NCBI GenBank assembly: GCA_016124945.1
Contig: WGMT01000048.1
Coordinates: 131,501 to 195,500 of the forward strand
DNA length: 64,000 nt
DNA from: a bacterium
GTDB lineage: Bacteria > Chloroflexota > Anaerolineae > Caldilineales > Caldilineaceae
Direction of reading: 5' to 3'
Shown here piece by piece: positions 35,387 through 45,305 of the stretch. The translations under genes and the position numbers were made by a program. Each line of letters opens with the position of its first letter. Position 1 is the first letter of the stretch. Under the pieces are notes generated by a model that saw only the letters and a list, made by a program, of their open reading frames with translations, ran no database searches and was not told where the DNA came from.

Positions 35387-36505
35387 CTAGTCGCTATCGT
35401 CGGCTGGGACGGACGCCAGCGCGTTGTCGTCAACCTTCATGATTTCGCGTAAAACGGTGGTTGCAAACGCACCCTTGGGCAAGAAAAAGCGTACATCAAT
35501 GCCATTTTCGTGTGCTTCCACCTGCAAATCATCGATGATTAGGCGACCCAAGCGGCGGGTGCCGGTGAGGTGGGCTTTGTGCATGTCCTCGAGGGTCAGC
35601 CCCGATTCGGCGAGGACACTCTCTTCCAGCGCGCCGGCATCGCCGGTGGTGATCCACATTTTCGGCCCGTAAATGGGGGCCGTAAAGCTAATCTCTTTGC
35701 GCTCATAACGTGGTTGCTCGGCGACCACGTCTTCCACTTCAAACAGGCCGCCGGTGTCATACTTCTTGGCCACATCACCCAGGATTACCTGATCGTAGAT
35801 GTTTCTTTCCACCCGTTCGGCCAGATACCGATTGCACAGGTAACTTTGCACACTGGCACGTAAGAGATCGCGCAGCCAGCGGTCTTTCATTTTAAGCTGT
35901 CCGCTGATCAGTTCGAAGCCCCGTAGCACGTTTGAACCTTGTCGTCCTAAGCGTTGCGGACCGTAATAGTTAGGCAATCCGCGTTGCCGAATCATCTCCA
36001 CAATCGTGTGCGCACGCTCAACTGCTTCGTCAATAGGCAATGATGGTTCCACCACTCGGATCGAAAATCGGTTACCCAGTAAGTGACCGACTTTGAGTTT
36101 GTTGCGGTGCAGTTTTGCCCAGTGCACAGTGACGGGCAATGCTGCTTCGATGTGTGCAGCAGCCTCTTCGACAAGTACACTGTCCACGTGCGCTATGTTA
36201 ATGCTAAATGTCTGCGTTGTGCGCGCATACTTGTCTTTCATCCCCGCAAAACCGACGTCACCAGTAGGCAATTTGAAGATCGCAGCCAGTTTTTTCTGTA
36301 CATCGCGCGTGGTTGCTTCCTGTTTGGTCAGGTTGATGTACAGATGTTGTCCTTCGCCAATGGGATCGTAAATCGGCACTTCTTCAACAACAAAGTGGTC
36401 GGGGGTGGAACGCAACTGTCCGCCGATACCTGGTAGATTTGCACTTATATAAGGAAGAGAAAGCTTAAGTTGGCGTTCATGAGTGTTGTTTTCTTGCACG
36501 TTCAT
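35387..36505 (-). CDS. truD: tRNA pseudouridine(13) synthase TruD
   Basis: 372 residues. The TruD signature GFAGMKDKYARTTQTFSI is at about 85-102, with catalytic Asp at D91. Also RNKLKVGHLLGNRFSI, GLPNYYGPQRLGRQG and the TRUD insertion domain. It converts U13 of some tRNAs to pseudouridine. A minus-strand TATGCT box lies 5 nt before the ATG, so the mRNA may be leaderless or nearly so. It belongs with thrS and the tRNA gene in a loosely translational neighbourhood. Confidence 0.93.
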   Translation of the reverse strand: MNVQENNTHERQLKLSLPYISANLPGIGGQLRSTPDHFVVEEVPIYDPIGEGQHLYINLTKQEATTRDVQKKLAAIFKLPTGDVGFAGMKDKYARTTQTFSINIAHVDSVLVEEAAAHIEAALPVTVHWAKLHRNKLKVGHLLGNRFSIRVVEPSLPIDEAVERAHTIVEMIRQRGLPNYYGPQRLGRQGSNVLRGFELISGQLKMKDRWLRDLLRASVQSYLCNRYLAERVERNIYDQVILGDVAKKYDTGGLFEVEDVVAEQPRYERKEISFTAPIYGPKMWITTGDAGALEESVLAESGLTLEDMHKAHLTGTRRLGRLIIDDLQVEAHENGIDVRFFLPKGAFATTVLREIMKVDDNALASVPADDSD

Positions 36506-36550
36506 ATCCTAGCATAGCGTTTTCAGGAGAGAAGGAAGATATGTTCCAAA

Positions 36551-36675
36551 GGGGGAGTAGGGACTGGGGACTGGGGATTGAAGTGCGATCATGAGCTGAT
36601 ACTTTGCGCGATCTCAGATTGCTAAAGTCGACACATTGACCCATGCGAAACCCAATCCCCAGTCCCTACTCCCCC
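36551..36675. repeat. Inverted repeat of ggggactg units
   Basis: GGGGGAGTAGGGACTGGGGA... (36551-36580) pairs with CAATCCCCAGTCCCTACTCC... (36653-36675). The right arm reaches the Nudix stop codon; the element fills the spacer to truD. Confidence 0.85.
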
Positions 36676-37433
36676 TACACAACATTGGGCGGGAAGAAAA
36701 ATTCACGAGCCGTCAGATCGTCGTAGCCGTCGACGTGGGCGGTGACGACGCCGGGAGAGACCAACGCAGAGCGCACAATCGCCCGATTGAAGGGGCTGAC
36801 CAGGTCGTGGTTCAGGTACTCGGCTACCGGCATCCAGAGACAATCGTCGATTTCGTCGTCTTGTTTCGAGATGGAGTGCGTAAGGGGCGAAAGGCGGGCC
36901 ACAAAGTAGATGTCTGATTTGTCGTATCGGTAGCGATGCCAGTGACGAAAACAGACGAGAGCATCAAAGCGCGTCTCCACGCCTGTCTCTTCCAAGACTT
37001 CGCGTATGGCGGCTTCGGCTAGATGCTCGCCAGGGTGTAGTGCACCGCCAGGAAGTTTGTAGTAGGGTCGGGCTGAACTACGGTGCACTTCGGAGACAAC
37101 CAAGATCTCTCGATCCTCATTCAGGACCACGCCGCCGATGCCGATATAATGTGTGGCATAGCCTGGAACAAGCGCATTTGGCTGAAGTTGGTGTACCATC
37201 ATAGTGTAGTGTGGCTGGCTGTGATGAAAGGTGAAGCCTGCCGCCGCCGCAATAGGGATGAGCACTGCATCTTCAATGGCGATTTCAAGCCAGATCAGGA
37301 ATCGCCCTTCGGCGTGCCAGTGGGGTACCGAAGAGGCCAAAAGCGCGGCAAAGTCTTCCGGTGCGCGACGTAACGCCGCCGCCTCGATGACAACCCCGTT
37401 AAAGCGGTTGACTGTGTGTTCGAGCAGTTGCAT
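36675..37433 (-). CDS. Nudix hydrolase with pre-Nudix domain (NUDT6-like)
   Basis: 252 residues from the ATG of MQLLEHTVNRFNG; an in-frame extension to 37565 reads spacer. The N-terminal ~95 residues form the pre-Nudix GNAT-like domain seen in NUDT6 and plant Nudix proteins (HWHAEGRFLIWLEI, AGFTFHHSQPHYTMM). The Nudix box GGALHPGEHLAEAAIREVLEETGV fits Gx5Ex7REUxEExGU exactly. Substrate is probably a nucleoside diphosphate derivative and cannot be specified from sequence. Confidence 0.88.
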   Translation of the reverse strand: MQLLEHTVNRFNGVVIEAAALRRAPEDFAALLASSVPHWHAEGRFLIWLEIAIEDAVLIPIAAAAGFTFHHSQPHYTMMVHQLQPNALVPGYATHYIGIGGVVLNEDREILVVSEVHRSSARPYYKLPGGALHPGEHLAEAAIREVLEETGVETRFDALVCFRHWHRYRYDKSDIYFVARLSPLTHSISKQDDEIDDCLWMPVAEYLNHDLVSPFNRAIVRSALVSPGVVTAHVDGYDDLTAREFFFPPNVV

Positions 37434-37582
37434 AGAATCGTCTCTAGGTTGCGTAGTGGGTGTTGAGGTGAATGGTGGGTGTTGAGCAATATCGTATAAT
37501 GGTAGATCATCGATCTTGAATTGACAACAACTACACCCACGCTCAATCCAACCTGCCAATGCCATCCCACTGTCATTAAGTC

Positions 37583-37790
37583 TCTATCCTGAAATTACAA
37601 TGCGCAACAGGACGCTCGCTTTACATTGGGGTGATTCGTCGGGCTGCTGTGAATTTCAGGATAGAATCTCGGTTAAGCGACCGAAAGTTAAGCGACTGAA
37701 AGTTAAGAGATCGACACTCGAATAACTGTAGAGCGAGCACGCCCTCGTGCGGCTCTACAGCGGAAGAGCAACGCAAGGGCGTGCTCACTC
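37583..37790. repeat. Structured spacer with 15-bp tandem repeats and hairpins
   Basis: No gene in 37570-37919. TCTATCCTGAAATT (37583-37596) is inverted at 37652-37665. Three 15-bp units GTTAAGCGACCGAAA lie at 37672-37716. The hairpin CTGTAGAGC...GCTCTACAG spans 37726-37760, and GAGCGAGCACGCCCT (37731-37745) is inverted at 37776-37790, so two alternative foldings compete for the same arm. Confidence 0.8.
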
Positions 37791-37919
37791 TGCGCTTAAC
37801 GTAATGACATTCAACCCTGCCAACCAGGAATATTCCTTACTGGTTCTGTGATGTAACCTGTGTAGGCTATGCCGGGTGCAGGTTCTCACAGACCAACACA
37901 CGAATTTGTAGAGTAAAAA

Positions 37920-38318
37920 ATGACAAGTGGACGCAAGACCAAAAAAACACGTGGCATGGTTGAAGACGAGTTTTCCAAAGCGCTCATTCAGTTTGAAAAG
38001 GAACATCTTGGCCGCGGACCGGCAGACGTGCGTACCTATTTGCTATCGGATATGGCGCTGGTGCGTTTACAGGGTATTTTGACGCCGGCAGAGCAAAAGC
38101 TCTCTTCTACACCTGAAGGACGTGACCTGGTGAAAGAGATGCGCCGCCAACTATTTGAAAACTCACGCGATTTACTCGAAGTCATTGTGCGCGATGTATT
38201 GGAATGCGAACTTCTGAGCCTGCATACTGACATGAGTACAGTAAGCGGCGAACGCATGGTCGTCTTTATTGTGGATCGTGACCTAGATGTGATGTACCCT
38301 GCAGCACGGCGAGTTTGA
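37920..38318 (+). CDS. DUF2294/MpsC-like protein
   Basis: 132 residues. DUF2294 pattern: FSKALIQFEKEHLGRGPADVRTYLLSDMALVRLQGILTPAEQKL, EGRDLVKEMRRQLFE and SLHTDMSTVSGERMVVFIVDRDLDV. The family is now linked to MpsC of the sodium-translocating membrane-potential system (MpsABC) of Staphylococcus. It precedes a complete Mrp antiporter operon, and a second member follows that operon, so a role in ion homeostasis is plausible. A TAGAGT box lies 5 nt before the ATG. Confidence 0.85.
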   Translation: MTSGRKTKKTRGMVEDEFSKALIQFEKEHLGRGPADVRTYLLSDMALVRLQGILTPAEQKLSSTPEGRDLVKEMRRQLFENSRDLLEVIVRDVLECELLSLHTDMSTVSGERMVVFIVDRDLDVMYPAARRV

Positions 38319-38401
38319 AGAGGGCCTATGGCAGAGGACGGCTCGTCAACGAAAATCATCTCTTATGCCGATTGTTGACTGCATCCTAAAGTGTATACTA
38401 C

Positions 38402-38461
38402 GTCTAGTCTTACAGGGTTCAGTCTTACGAGATTTAGTTGTACGAGGTCTAGTTGTAGGAG
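38402..38461. repeat. Four 15-bp imperfect tandem repeats upstream of the mnh promoter
   Basis: GTCTAGTCTTACAGG, GTTCAGTCTTACGAG, ATTTAGTTGTACGAG and GTCTAGTTGTAGGAG in direct succession, ending 27 bp before the -35 box. The position suggests a regulator-binding array. Confidence 0.85.
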
Positions 38462-38488
38462 AAAAGTCTTAAAAAACTGATCACAATC

Positions 38489-38516
38489 TTGACAAAAATT
38501 AATTTGGACATATAAT
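38489..38516 (+). promoter_or_regulatory. Near-consensus sigma-70 promoter of the mnh operon
   Basis: Perfect TTGACA (38489-38494), 16-bp A/T-rich spacer, perfect TATAAT (38511-38516). It leaves a leader of about 175 nt before mnhA that contains an ACCGACA / TGTCGGT pair followed by a T tract (about 38612-38677), a possible attenuator. Confidence 0.85.
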
Positions 38517-38695
38517 TCTGTCGAAATTGCATAAATTGACCATCGGTTGATGGGACAAAACATCTTCACCGGCAGCACAAATGTTACACGTGCTAAGATG
38601 GGTTGGGACATAGACCGACATGTTGTCCAAGTTGCCGGCGCTGGCAATCTGTTGATAATGTGTCGGTTTTTCTTTTCAAGAACCGGGAGTGGCTT

Positions 38696-40999
38696 ATGAG
38701 CGGTATTTCTATGGTAGACGACAAGGTTCTAACTGCCAATCGACAAAGTACATCGCAACGGGCTGAGCGTTTCGGGCTGGGTTGGTGGACAGCGGCATTG
38801 CCGTTGGCATTGACACTCTTCTTCGTTAGCCAGATTCAGGCTGTGGCGGCAGGTGGTGTGGTGACATGGTCATTCGACTGGGTGCCGAGCCTGGGCGTGC
38901 CAATCTCCTTCTACATCGACGGGTTGGCCTTGGTCATGGCGCTCCTGGTGGCTGGGATAGGCACCTGTGTCTACCTGTACGCCGGGCGCTACCTTGCCGG
39001 CGACAAAGGGCTGTTACGCTTCTACGTCTGGGTGACGCTCTTCATGCTCTCCATGCTTGGCCTGGTCACCTCAGGCAATGTGCTCACCCTCTTTGTCTTT
39101 TGGGAGTTGACCAGCATCTCTTCTTACCTGTTGATCGGCTACAAACACAAAGAGGAATATGCCCGCGACGCCGCTTTACAGGCCCTACTCATTACCGGTG
39201 GTGGTGGATTGGCGCTGTTGGCCGGTCTGCTGTTAATGGGCGGGGTAGCAGGCAGCTACGATCTGGTGACACTCCTGGCAAGTGGCGATGTGCTCACGTC
39301 TCACCCGCTTTATGCGGCAATGTTGGTGCTGATCCTTGTGGGCGCTTTCACCAAATCGGCGCAGTTTCCCTTTCATTTCTGGTTGCCTGGCGCGATGGCG
39401 GCACCCACACCGGTGAGCGCCTACCTGCATTCGGCCACAATGGTGAAGGCAGGGGTCTTTTTGTTGGCGCGGATCAACCCGGCGTTGGGCGGCACGGCGC
39501 TGTGGACTACACTGCTTGTCTCCTTTGGGGCAACCACGATGGTGTTGGGCGCGTTTCTGGCATGGCAACAGCGTGATCTGAAGCGGATCCTTGCTTACTC
39601 GACAGTGAGCGCATTGGGTACGTTGGTGCTGTTGATTGGGATTGGCACGCCGGTTGCGCTTAAGGCGGCAATTGTCTTTCTGGTGGTGCATTCACTTTAC
39701 AAGGGTGCGCTTTTCCTTGTGGCTGGGGCTGTAGATCATGCTACAGGCAGCCGCGATGTGACGTTGTTGAGCGGCCTTGCTCGCGCCATGCCATGGACGG
39801 CAGGGGCGGGTGCACTGGCGGCGCTCTCTATGGCTGGGTTGCCGCCCTTCTTCGGTTTCGTGGGCAAAGAGTTGATCTACGAAGCCACGCTCTACGCACC
39901 TACGTGGGTGGTGATCCTCACCGTGGCCGCTGTGGTGGCCAATGTCTTCAACGTGGTGGTGGCCGGGCTGGTGGCGCTGCGTCCTTTCTGGGGGAAGCCG
40001 TCCTCACACGCCGAACATGCCCACGAGGGAGGTTTCTTCATGATTCTGGGGCCTGCTTTCCTGGCGACTTTAGGGCTGTTGGCTGGCTTGTTTTTGACGC
40101 CGGTGTCAAGTCTGTTCGTCACCCCGGCCGTAAGTGCATTGGCAGGCGAAAGCACCCAGATCAAATTGTCGCTCTGGCATGGGATCAACCCAATGTTGGG
40201 TCTCAGTGTGTTGACAGTGGCCCTGGGCGCGGTCATCTACCGATTCCGCACCAGTATCGCTTCGCCGATGACGGCCGCAACCACCTGGATCGAGGCGGCG
40301 CCCGGCCAGGTCTACCAGATTGCTTTGGACGGCCTGAAGGGTGGATCCGTGGCGGTGACACGTCGACTGCAGACAGGGAATCTGCGCCGCTATGTGCGGG
40401 TGGTGCTGCTGACGATGCTTGTGCTGGTGGGCAGCGCGCTGGTGGTGGGTTCGACGTGGCCGCAGTTTTCGCAGCCATTGGATGTGCGCTTCCACGAAGT
40501 GGTGTTGGCGCTGTTGATGTTGGCCGCCGCCCTTGTGGTGACACGCGCCAAATCGCGCCTCCTCGCGGTGACAAGCCTGGGCGTGGTGGGCTTCGGGATG
40601 TCGATGTTCTTCCTGCTCCTGGGTGCGCCCGATTTGGCGATGACCCAATTTGCGGTGGAAACGTTGACTGTGCTGCTCTTCGTCCTTGTGCTCTACCGGC
40701 TGCCCCGGTTCGCTTCACTGACCAGTGGAAGCGAGAAAGTATTCGACGGCATCGTGGCTGTGGCCGGCGGTGTTCTTATGGCGGTGGTGGTGCTGGTGAC
40801 TATCGACCTGCCCCACCCGTCTACGTTGACCACCTACTTCGCTGAGAACAGCCTGGCGCTGGCGAATGGGCGCAACGTCGTCAATGTCATTTTGGTAGAC
40901 TTCCGTAGTTTGGACACGCTGGGCGAGATCATCGTCTTGGCCATTGCCGCCACTGGCGTCTTTGCGTTGATGAAGTTGCGGATCACGAATGAGAAGTAA
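38696..40999 (+). CDS. mnhA: Mrp/Mnh cation-proton antiporter subunit A
   Basis: 767 residues, ATG with GGGAG upstream. NuoL-like core: SFYIDGLALVMALLV, FWELTSISSYLLIGYKHKEEYARDAALQALLITGGGGLALL, KSAQFPFHFWLPGAMAAPTPVSAYLHSATMVKAGVFLL, with conserved Lys and His of the proton path. The C-terminus carries the DUF4040-type segment (APDLAMTQFAVETLTVLLFVLVLYRLP) and the MrpB-like end (VNVILVDFRSLDTLGEIIVLAIAATGVFAL). It is the largest subunit of the sodium/proton antiporter complex in the membrane and the first gene of the operon. Confidence 0.95.
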   Translation: MSGISMVDDKVLTANRQSTSQRAERFGLGWWTAALPLALTLFFVSQIQAVAAGGVVTWSFDWVPSLGVPISFYIDGLALVMALLVAGIGTCVYLYAGRYLAGDKGLLRFYVWVTLFMLSMLGLVTSGNVLTLFVFWELTSISSYLLIGYKHKEEYARDAALQALLITGGGGLALLAGLLLMGGVAGSYDLVTLLASGDVLTSHPLYAAMLVLILVGAFTKSAQFPFHFWLPGAMAAPTPVSAYLHSATMVKAGVFLLARINPALGGTALWTTLLVSFGATTMVLGAFLAWQQRDLKRILAYSTVSALGTLVLLIGIGTPVALKAAIVFLVVHSLYKGALFLVAGAVDHATGSRDVTLLSGLARAMPWTAGAGALAALSMAGLPPFFGFVGKELIYEATLYAPTWVVILTVAAVVANVFNVVVAGLVALRPFWGKPSSHAEHAHEGGFFMILGPAFLATLGLLAGLFLTPVSSLFVTPAVSALAGESTQIKLSLWHGINPMLGLSVLTVALGAVIYRFRTSIASPMTAATTWIEAAPGQVYQIALDGLKGGSVAVTRRLQTGNLRRYVRVVLLTMLVLVGSALVVGSTWPQFSQPLDVRFHEVVLALLMLAAALVVTRAKSRLLAVTSLGVVGFGMSMFFLLLGAPDLAMTQFAVETLTVLLFVLVLYRLPRFASLTSGSEKVFDGIVAVAGGVLMAVVVLVTIDLPHPSTLTTYFAENSLALANGRNVVNVILVDFRSLDTLGEIIVLAIAATGVFALMKLRITNEK

Positions 41000-41040
41000 C
41001 GAGGGGACTGCGCCCGGTCCCCGGTTTCTAGTCCCCTGTC
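41000..41040. repeat. Hairpin between mnhA and mnhB
   Basis: AGGGGACT (about 41001-41008) pairs with AGTCCCCT (about 41030-41038), with an inner CCGGTCCCCGG. One of three hairpin spacers inside the operon. Confidence 0.7.
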
Positions 41041-41075
41041 CTTATCTTTTCGACAATGTTCTTGGAGCGCGAACC

Positions 41076-41498
41076 ATGTCTCTACTACTCCATATTGCCG
41101 CTCGTTATTTGCTGCCGGTATTGATACTTTTTTCGCTTTTCCTCCTGATGCGCGGACATAATGAGCCTGGGGGCGGCTTTACCGGCGGCCTTGTGGCCGC
41201 CAGCGCGATTGCTTTATACGCCATCGCCTTTGGCGAAGGGGCAACTCGTCGGCTGCTGAGCACCCACCCGCGCAACTATGTTGTGGCCGGTATAGCGGTG
41301 GCTTTCTTCAGTGGACTGGTGGGGCTAGTGACGCAAGGCGTCTTCCTCGTAGGTGTGTGGGACAACACACCCATTCCCATCATCGGCAAGATCGGCACAC
41401 CGTTTATTTTCGATATCGGCGTCTATCTAGCCGTTTTTGGGGTAACGTTGACGATTTTATTGGCGTTGATGGATGAACCAAGTGTGAATGAAGAATGA
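41076..41498 (+). CDS. mnhB: Mnh antiporter subunit B
   Basis: 140 residues from the ATG at 41076 with TTGGAG upstream. Four hydrophobic helices and the MnhB signature LLMRGHNEPGGGFTGGLVAASAIALYAIAFG, then GKIGTPFIFDIGVYLAVFGVTLTILLAL. Part of the membrane complex with MnhA. Separated from mnhA by a hairpin-bearing spacer. Confidence 0.95.
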   Translation: MSLLLHIAARYLLPVLILFSLFLLMRGHNEPGGGFTGGLVAASAIALYAIAFGEGATRRLLSTHPRNYVVAGIAVAFFSGLVGLVTQGVFLVGVWDNTPIPIIGKIGTPFIFDIGVYLAVFGVTLTILLALMDEPSVNEE

Positions 41499-41596
41499 TG
41501 AATGGTTTGAGAAAGTCTCTTGGGCATCAAGCGCATCTCTTGTCGGGGTGAGAATCTCGGCCCAATCTTTATTCATCATTCATTCCTTTAGAAAGT
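41488..41596. repeat. Inverted repeat between mnhB and mnhC
   Basis: GAATGATGAATGG (about 41489-41503) is inverted as ATTCATCATTCATTCC (about 41571-41587). The left arm covers the mnhB stop. Confidence 0.7.
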
Positions 41597-41607
41597 GACG
41601 TTTGACG

Positions 41608-41994
41608 ATGGAAATCCTGCTTGCAATTCTTCTCGGTGGTCTCTACGCTGCGGGCTTCTATTTGATGATGCGACGCAGCATTGTGAAGCTGATCTTGGGC
41701 CTTGTAATGCTAGGTCATGCCACCAATCTGCTCATTCTCACTGTGAGCCGTGTCACCCGCGGTGAACCGGCTTTTATTGGGCCTAGTGAACTGCTGCTAA
41801 CGGGGACATACGGCGATCCGCTGCCACAGGCGCTGATCCTCACGGCGATTGTGATTGGCTTCGGCCTGCAAGCTTTTGCACTGGTCCTTGTGAAGCGAGC
41901 CTACCAGGCTGTCGGCACCGACGATATTGATGCCATCCGCTCCACCGAACTATTGATGGCTTACAAGAAGAAGAAGAAGAACCCAAAGAAGTAG
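41608..41994 (+). CDS. mnhC: Mnh antiporter subunit C (NuoK-like)
   Basis: 128 residues from the ATG at 41608; a TTG two codons earlier is possible. Three helices with the NuoK/MnhC pattern: GFYLMMRRSIVKLILGLVMLGHATNLLIL, then DPLPQALILTAIVIGFGLQAFALVLV with its conserved polar residues. It ends in an unusually basic Lys-rich tail (YKKKKKNPKK). Confidence 0.95.
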   Translation: MEILLAILLGGLYAAGFYLMMRRSIVKLILGLVMLGHATNLLILTVSRVTRGEPAFIGPSELLLTGTYGDPLPQALILTAIVIGFGLQAFALVLVKRAYQAVGTDDIDAIRSTELLMAYKKKKKNPKK

Positions 41995-42027
41995 AAAATG
42001 TAAATCATTCCGAAAAAGGTATCGACT

Positions 42028-43545
<1,518 letters not shown>

Positions 43546-43549
43546 AGAT

Positions 43550-43672
43550 TCGGCGATTAAGCGAACTGGGATTGGGGCTCGTCTTCCAGAAAGGGTTCCA
43601 ATGGGCGAATCATGTGCTCGACACGATCTCCAATCCCCTATTGGCTCAATACCGTAATCTCCCCAAATAACG
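43550..43672. repeat. Imperfect inverted repeat between mnhD and mnhE
   Basis: AGATTCGGCGATTAAG... and GATTGGGGCTCGT (about 43552-43582) are loosely complementary to ACGATCTCCAATCCCC... (about 43622-43640). Same gattaag/gattggg vocabulary as elsewhere in the window. Confidence 0.6.
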
Positions 43673-43685
43673 GTGGAGACGAACA

Positions 43686-44177
43686 ATGATTCAATTTCTT
43701 TTCCTCATGGTAGCTGTGTGGCTCTTGCTGACAATGGATTTCAGCCTGGCGAATATTGCGCTGGGTTCGGGTGCAGGCCTGGTGGCGATTGTGGTGTCGC
43801 GACGCGACGTGCTTTCCACATTGTGGACAAGCTGGCCGAAGCCTCTCGTTTTGATGCGTCGCATTCTCAAGATGCCCGGGTTGTTCCTCTTCTTTTTGTG
43901 GGAGGTGTTGGTCTCGAATCTGGCCATTACCCGAGCCGTCTTGAGCCCGAATCTAGACTTGAAACCAGCTATTGTGGCTGTGGACGTACAGTCGCTCTCG
44001 GAAATTGCGTTGATGGTGATGTCGAGCTTTATTACCCTGACGCCGGGCACACTCAGCTTGGATGTCTCTGCCGACCGCTCAACGCTTTTCGTACATGCAA
44101 TGCACATCGATAGTGCGGAACAGTTTCGCGCAGAACTCTACGAGAGGGTGCGCCGCCGTGTTCAGGAGGTGTTTTAA
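43686..44177 (+). CDS. mnhE: Mnh antiporter subunit E
   Basis: 163 residues. N-terminal two helices, then the MnhE cytoplasmic domain: SNLAITRAVLSPNLDLKPAIVAVDVQ, MVMSSFITLTPGTLSLDVSADRSTLFVHAMHID. The stop shares a base with the mnhF start (TAATG), so the two are translationally coupled. Confidence 0.94.
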   Translation: MIQFLFLMVAVWLLLTMDFSLANIALGSGAGLVAIVVSRRDVLSTLWTSWPKPLVLMRRILKMPGLFLFFLWEVLVSNLAITRAVLSPNLDLKPAIVAVDVQSLSEIALMVMSSFITLTPGTLSLDVSADRSTLFVHAMHIDSAEQFRAELYERVRRRVQEVF

Positions 44178-44449
44178 TGACGCTCTTTTCTATGCTTTTG
44201 CTCTGGGTGGTACTGCCCATGTTGCTGGCGGGTGCCGTGCTGGCATTTGTGCGGTTGGTGCGCGGCCCTAGCCTGCCTGATCGTGTGGTGGCCCTGGAGT
44301 TGATGACCATGGCCGGTATCGGCATTGTGGCTGTCTATGCCGTGCTCACCGAGCAAACTACGCTGCTTGATGTGGCGTTGATCCTGGCGCTGATTGGCTT
44401 CCTCAGCACTGTGGCCTTCGCCACCTACGTGCAAAGGAATGTGACATGA
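44177..44449 (+). CDS. mnhF: Mnh antiporter subunit F
   Basis: 90 residues, three helices with the MnhF signature RLVRGPSLPDRVVALELMTMAGIGIVAVYAVLT and LDVALILALIGFLSTVAFATYV. Overlaps mnhE by one base and the following short gene by four (ATGA). Confidence 0.94.
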   Translation: MTLFSMLLLWVVLPMLLAGAVLAFVRLVRGPSLPDRVVALELMTMAGIGIVAVYAVLTEQTTLLDVALILALIGFLSTVAFATYVQRNVT

Positions 44450-44694
44450 CGGAGCCAGTCGCGCTGCTGCTGATCAAAGACGGCGCGCTCTGTATCCTCT
44501 TGGCCGGGATCTATGTGTTGCGATCGACGGATTTTGTCAAGCGGTTGACGTTGGGCAGCAAGATGTCGACGCTGGGTGCAGGGTTTGTCCTTGCTAGTGT
44601 GGCGTTGAACTTTGAAAATGTGGCGCTTAAGATGGCGCTGGCCGCTTTCTTGGGTATGGTTATGATGGGCACGCTCGTTGAAAGGAAACAATAA
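44446..44694 (+). CDS. Short extra MnhG-like subunit
   Basis: 82 residues, overlapping the mnhF stop by 4 nt and followed 1 nt later by mnhG. The stretch ILLAGIYVLRSTDFVKRLTLGSKMSTLGAGFVLASVALNF...VALKMALAAFLGMVMMGTL aligns by eye with MnhG (lhGIGVIRLPDLFLRMAAITQATTLGVGAIFL). It lacks the usual LPD turn (RSTD instead) and the TSPxxAHxxxRAAY end. I therefore read it as a diverged G-type paralogue, an eighth component of the complex. It is not a standard Mrp gene; the alternative is an unrelated two-helix protein. Confidence 0.75.
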   Translation: MTEPVALLLIKDGALCILLAGIYVLRSTDFVKRLTLGSKMSTLGAGFVLASVALNFENVALKMALAAFLGMVMMGTLVERKQ

Positions 44695-44695
44695 C

Positions 44696-45046
44696 GTGAT
44701 CGAATGGTTGACCTTTGCACTTTTGTTCGCCGGCGCGTTCTTTGTGCTGGTTTCAGGGATTGGCGTAATCCGCCTGCCCGATCTCTTCTTGCGCATGGCG
44801 GCGATTACCCAGGCAACGACGCTGGGGGTAGGCGCCATCTTTCTGGCCGTCGCCATCTTCTTCGACGACGCTGGTTCCACCGGGCGTGCCTTGGCTGCCG
44901 TGGTCTTTCTATTCATCACCTCGCCGATCTCCGCCCATGCCATCGGCCGAGCGGCCTATCATAGCGGCGTCGCCCTCTGGTCGGGCACTGTCCTTGATGA
45001 GTTGAAGGGCAAGGGCGCGCGGCGACGCACAGTTCAGGCAAAGTGA
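44696..45046 (+). CDS. mnhG: Mnh antiporter subunit G
   Basis: 116 residues from a GTG at 44696 with AAAGGA upstream; an in-frame TTG at 44678 overlaps the previous gene and is less likely. Three helices with SGIGVIRLPDLFLRMAAITQATTLGVGAIFLAVAIF and FLFITSPISAHAIGRAAYHSG, canonical MnhG. Last gene of the mnh block. Confidence 0.93.
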   Translation: MIEWLTFALLFAGAFFVLVSGIGVIRLPDLFLRMAAITQATTLGVGAIFLAVAIFFDDAGSTGRALAAVVFLFITSPISAHAIGRAAYHSGVALWSGTVLDELKGKGARRRTVQAK

Positions 45047-45048
45047 CC

Positions 45049-45261
45049 GTGTTGCGTGATTCGTGCTGCGTGATTCGTGCTGCGTGATTCGTGCTGTGCA
45101 GAGTAGGCAACCGTTGATGTGGCATGCGTCCAGCACGGTTGAGGTAGCTCATATTGGTTGATAGGACGCACCGTCTGTTAAATACACGGCTTTATGGCAA
45201 GACGTGTTTTCAATCCCCAGCCAACTGCATTAACCCACGCAACACGAATCACGCAACGCAC
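45049..45261. repeat. Inverted repeat of gcgtgattcgtgct units
   Basis: Three tandem TGCGTGATTCGTGC units (45049-45095) face CACGCAACACGAATCACG... (45236-45261). It fills the 260-bp gap between mnhG and the second MpsC-like gene; no coding signal is seen inside. Confidence 0.85.
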
Positions 45262-45305
45262 TCCTCCAACGGCGTAGGATTTTCTCTTATGAAAAGAGGA
45301 TACTC

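Noticed and set aside
37920..38318. Complete MpsABC system
   Set aside because: No MpsB/DabA (DUF2309) gene is present; only MpsC-like proteins and Mrp subunits.
44678..44695. TTG start for mnhG
   Set aside because: The GTG at 44696 is preceded by AAAGGA and avoids an 18-nt overlap with the previous gene.
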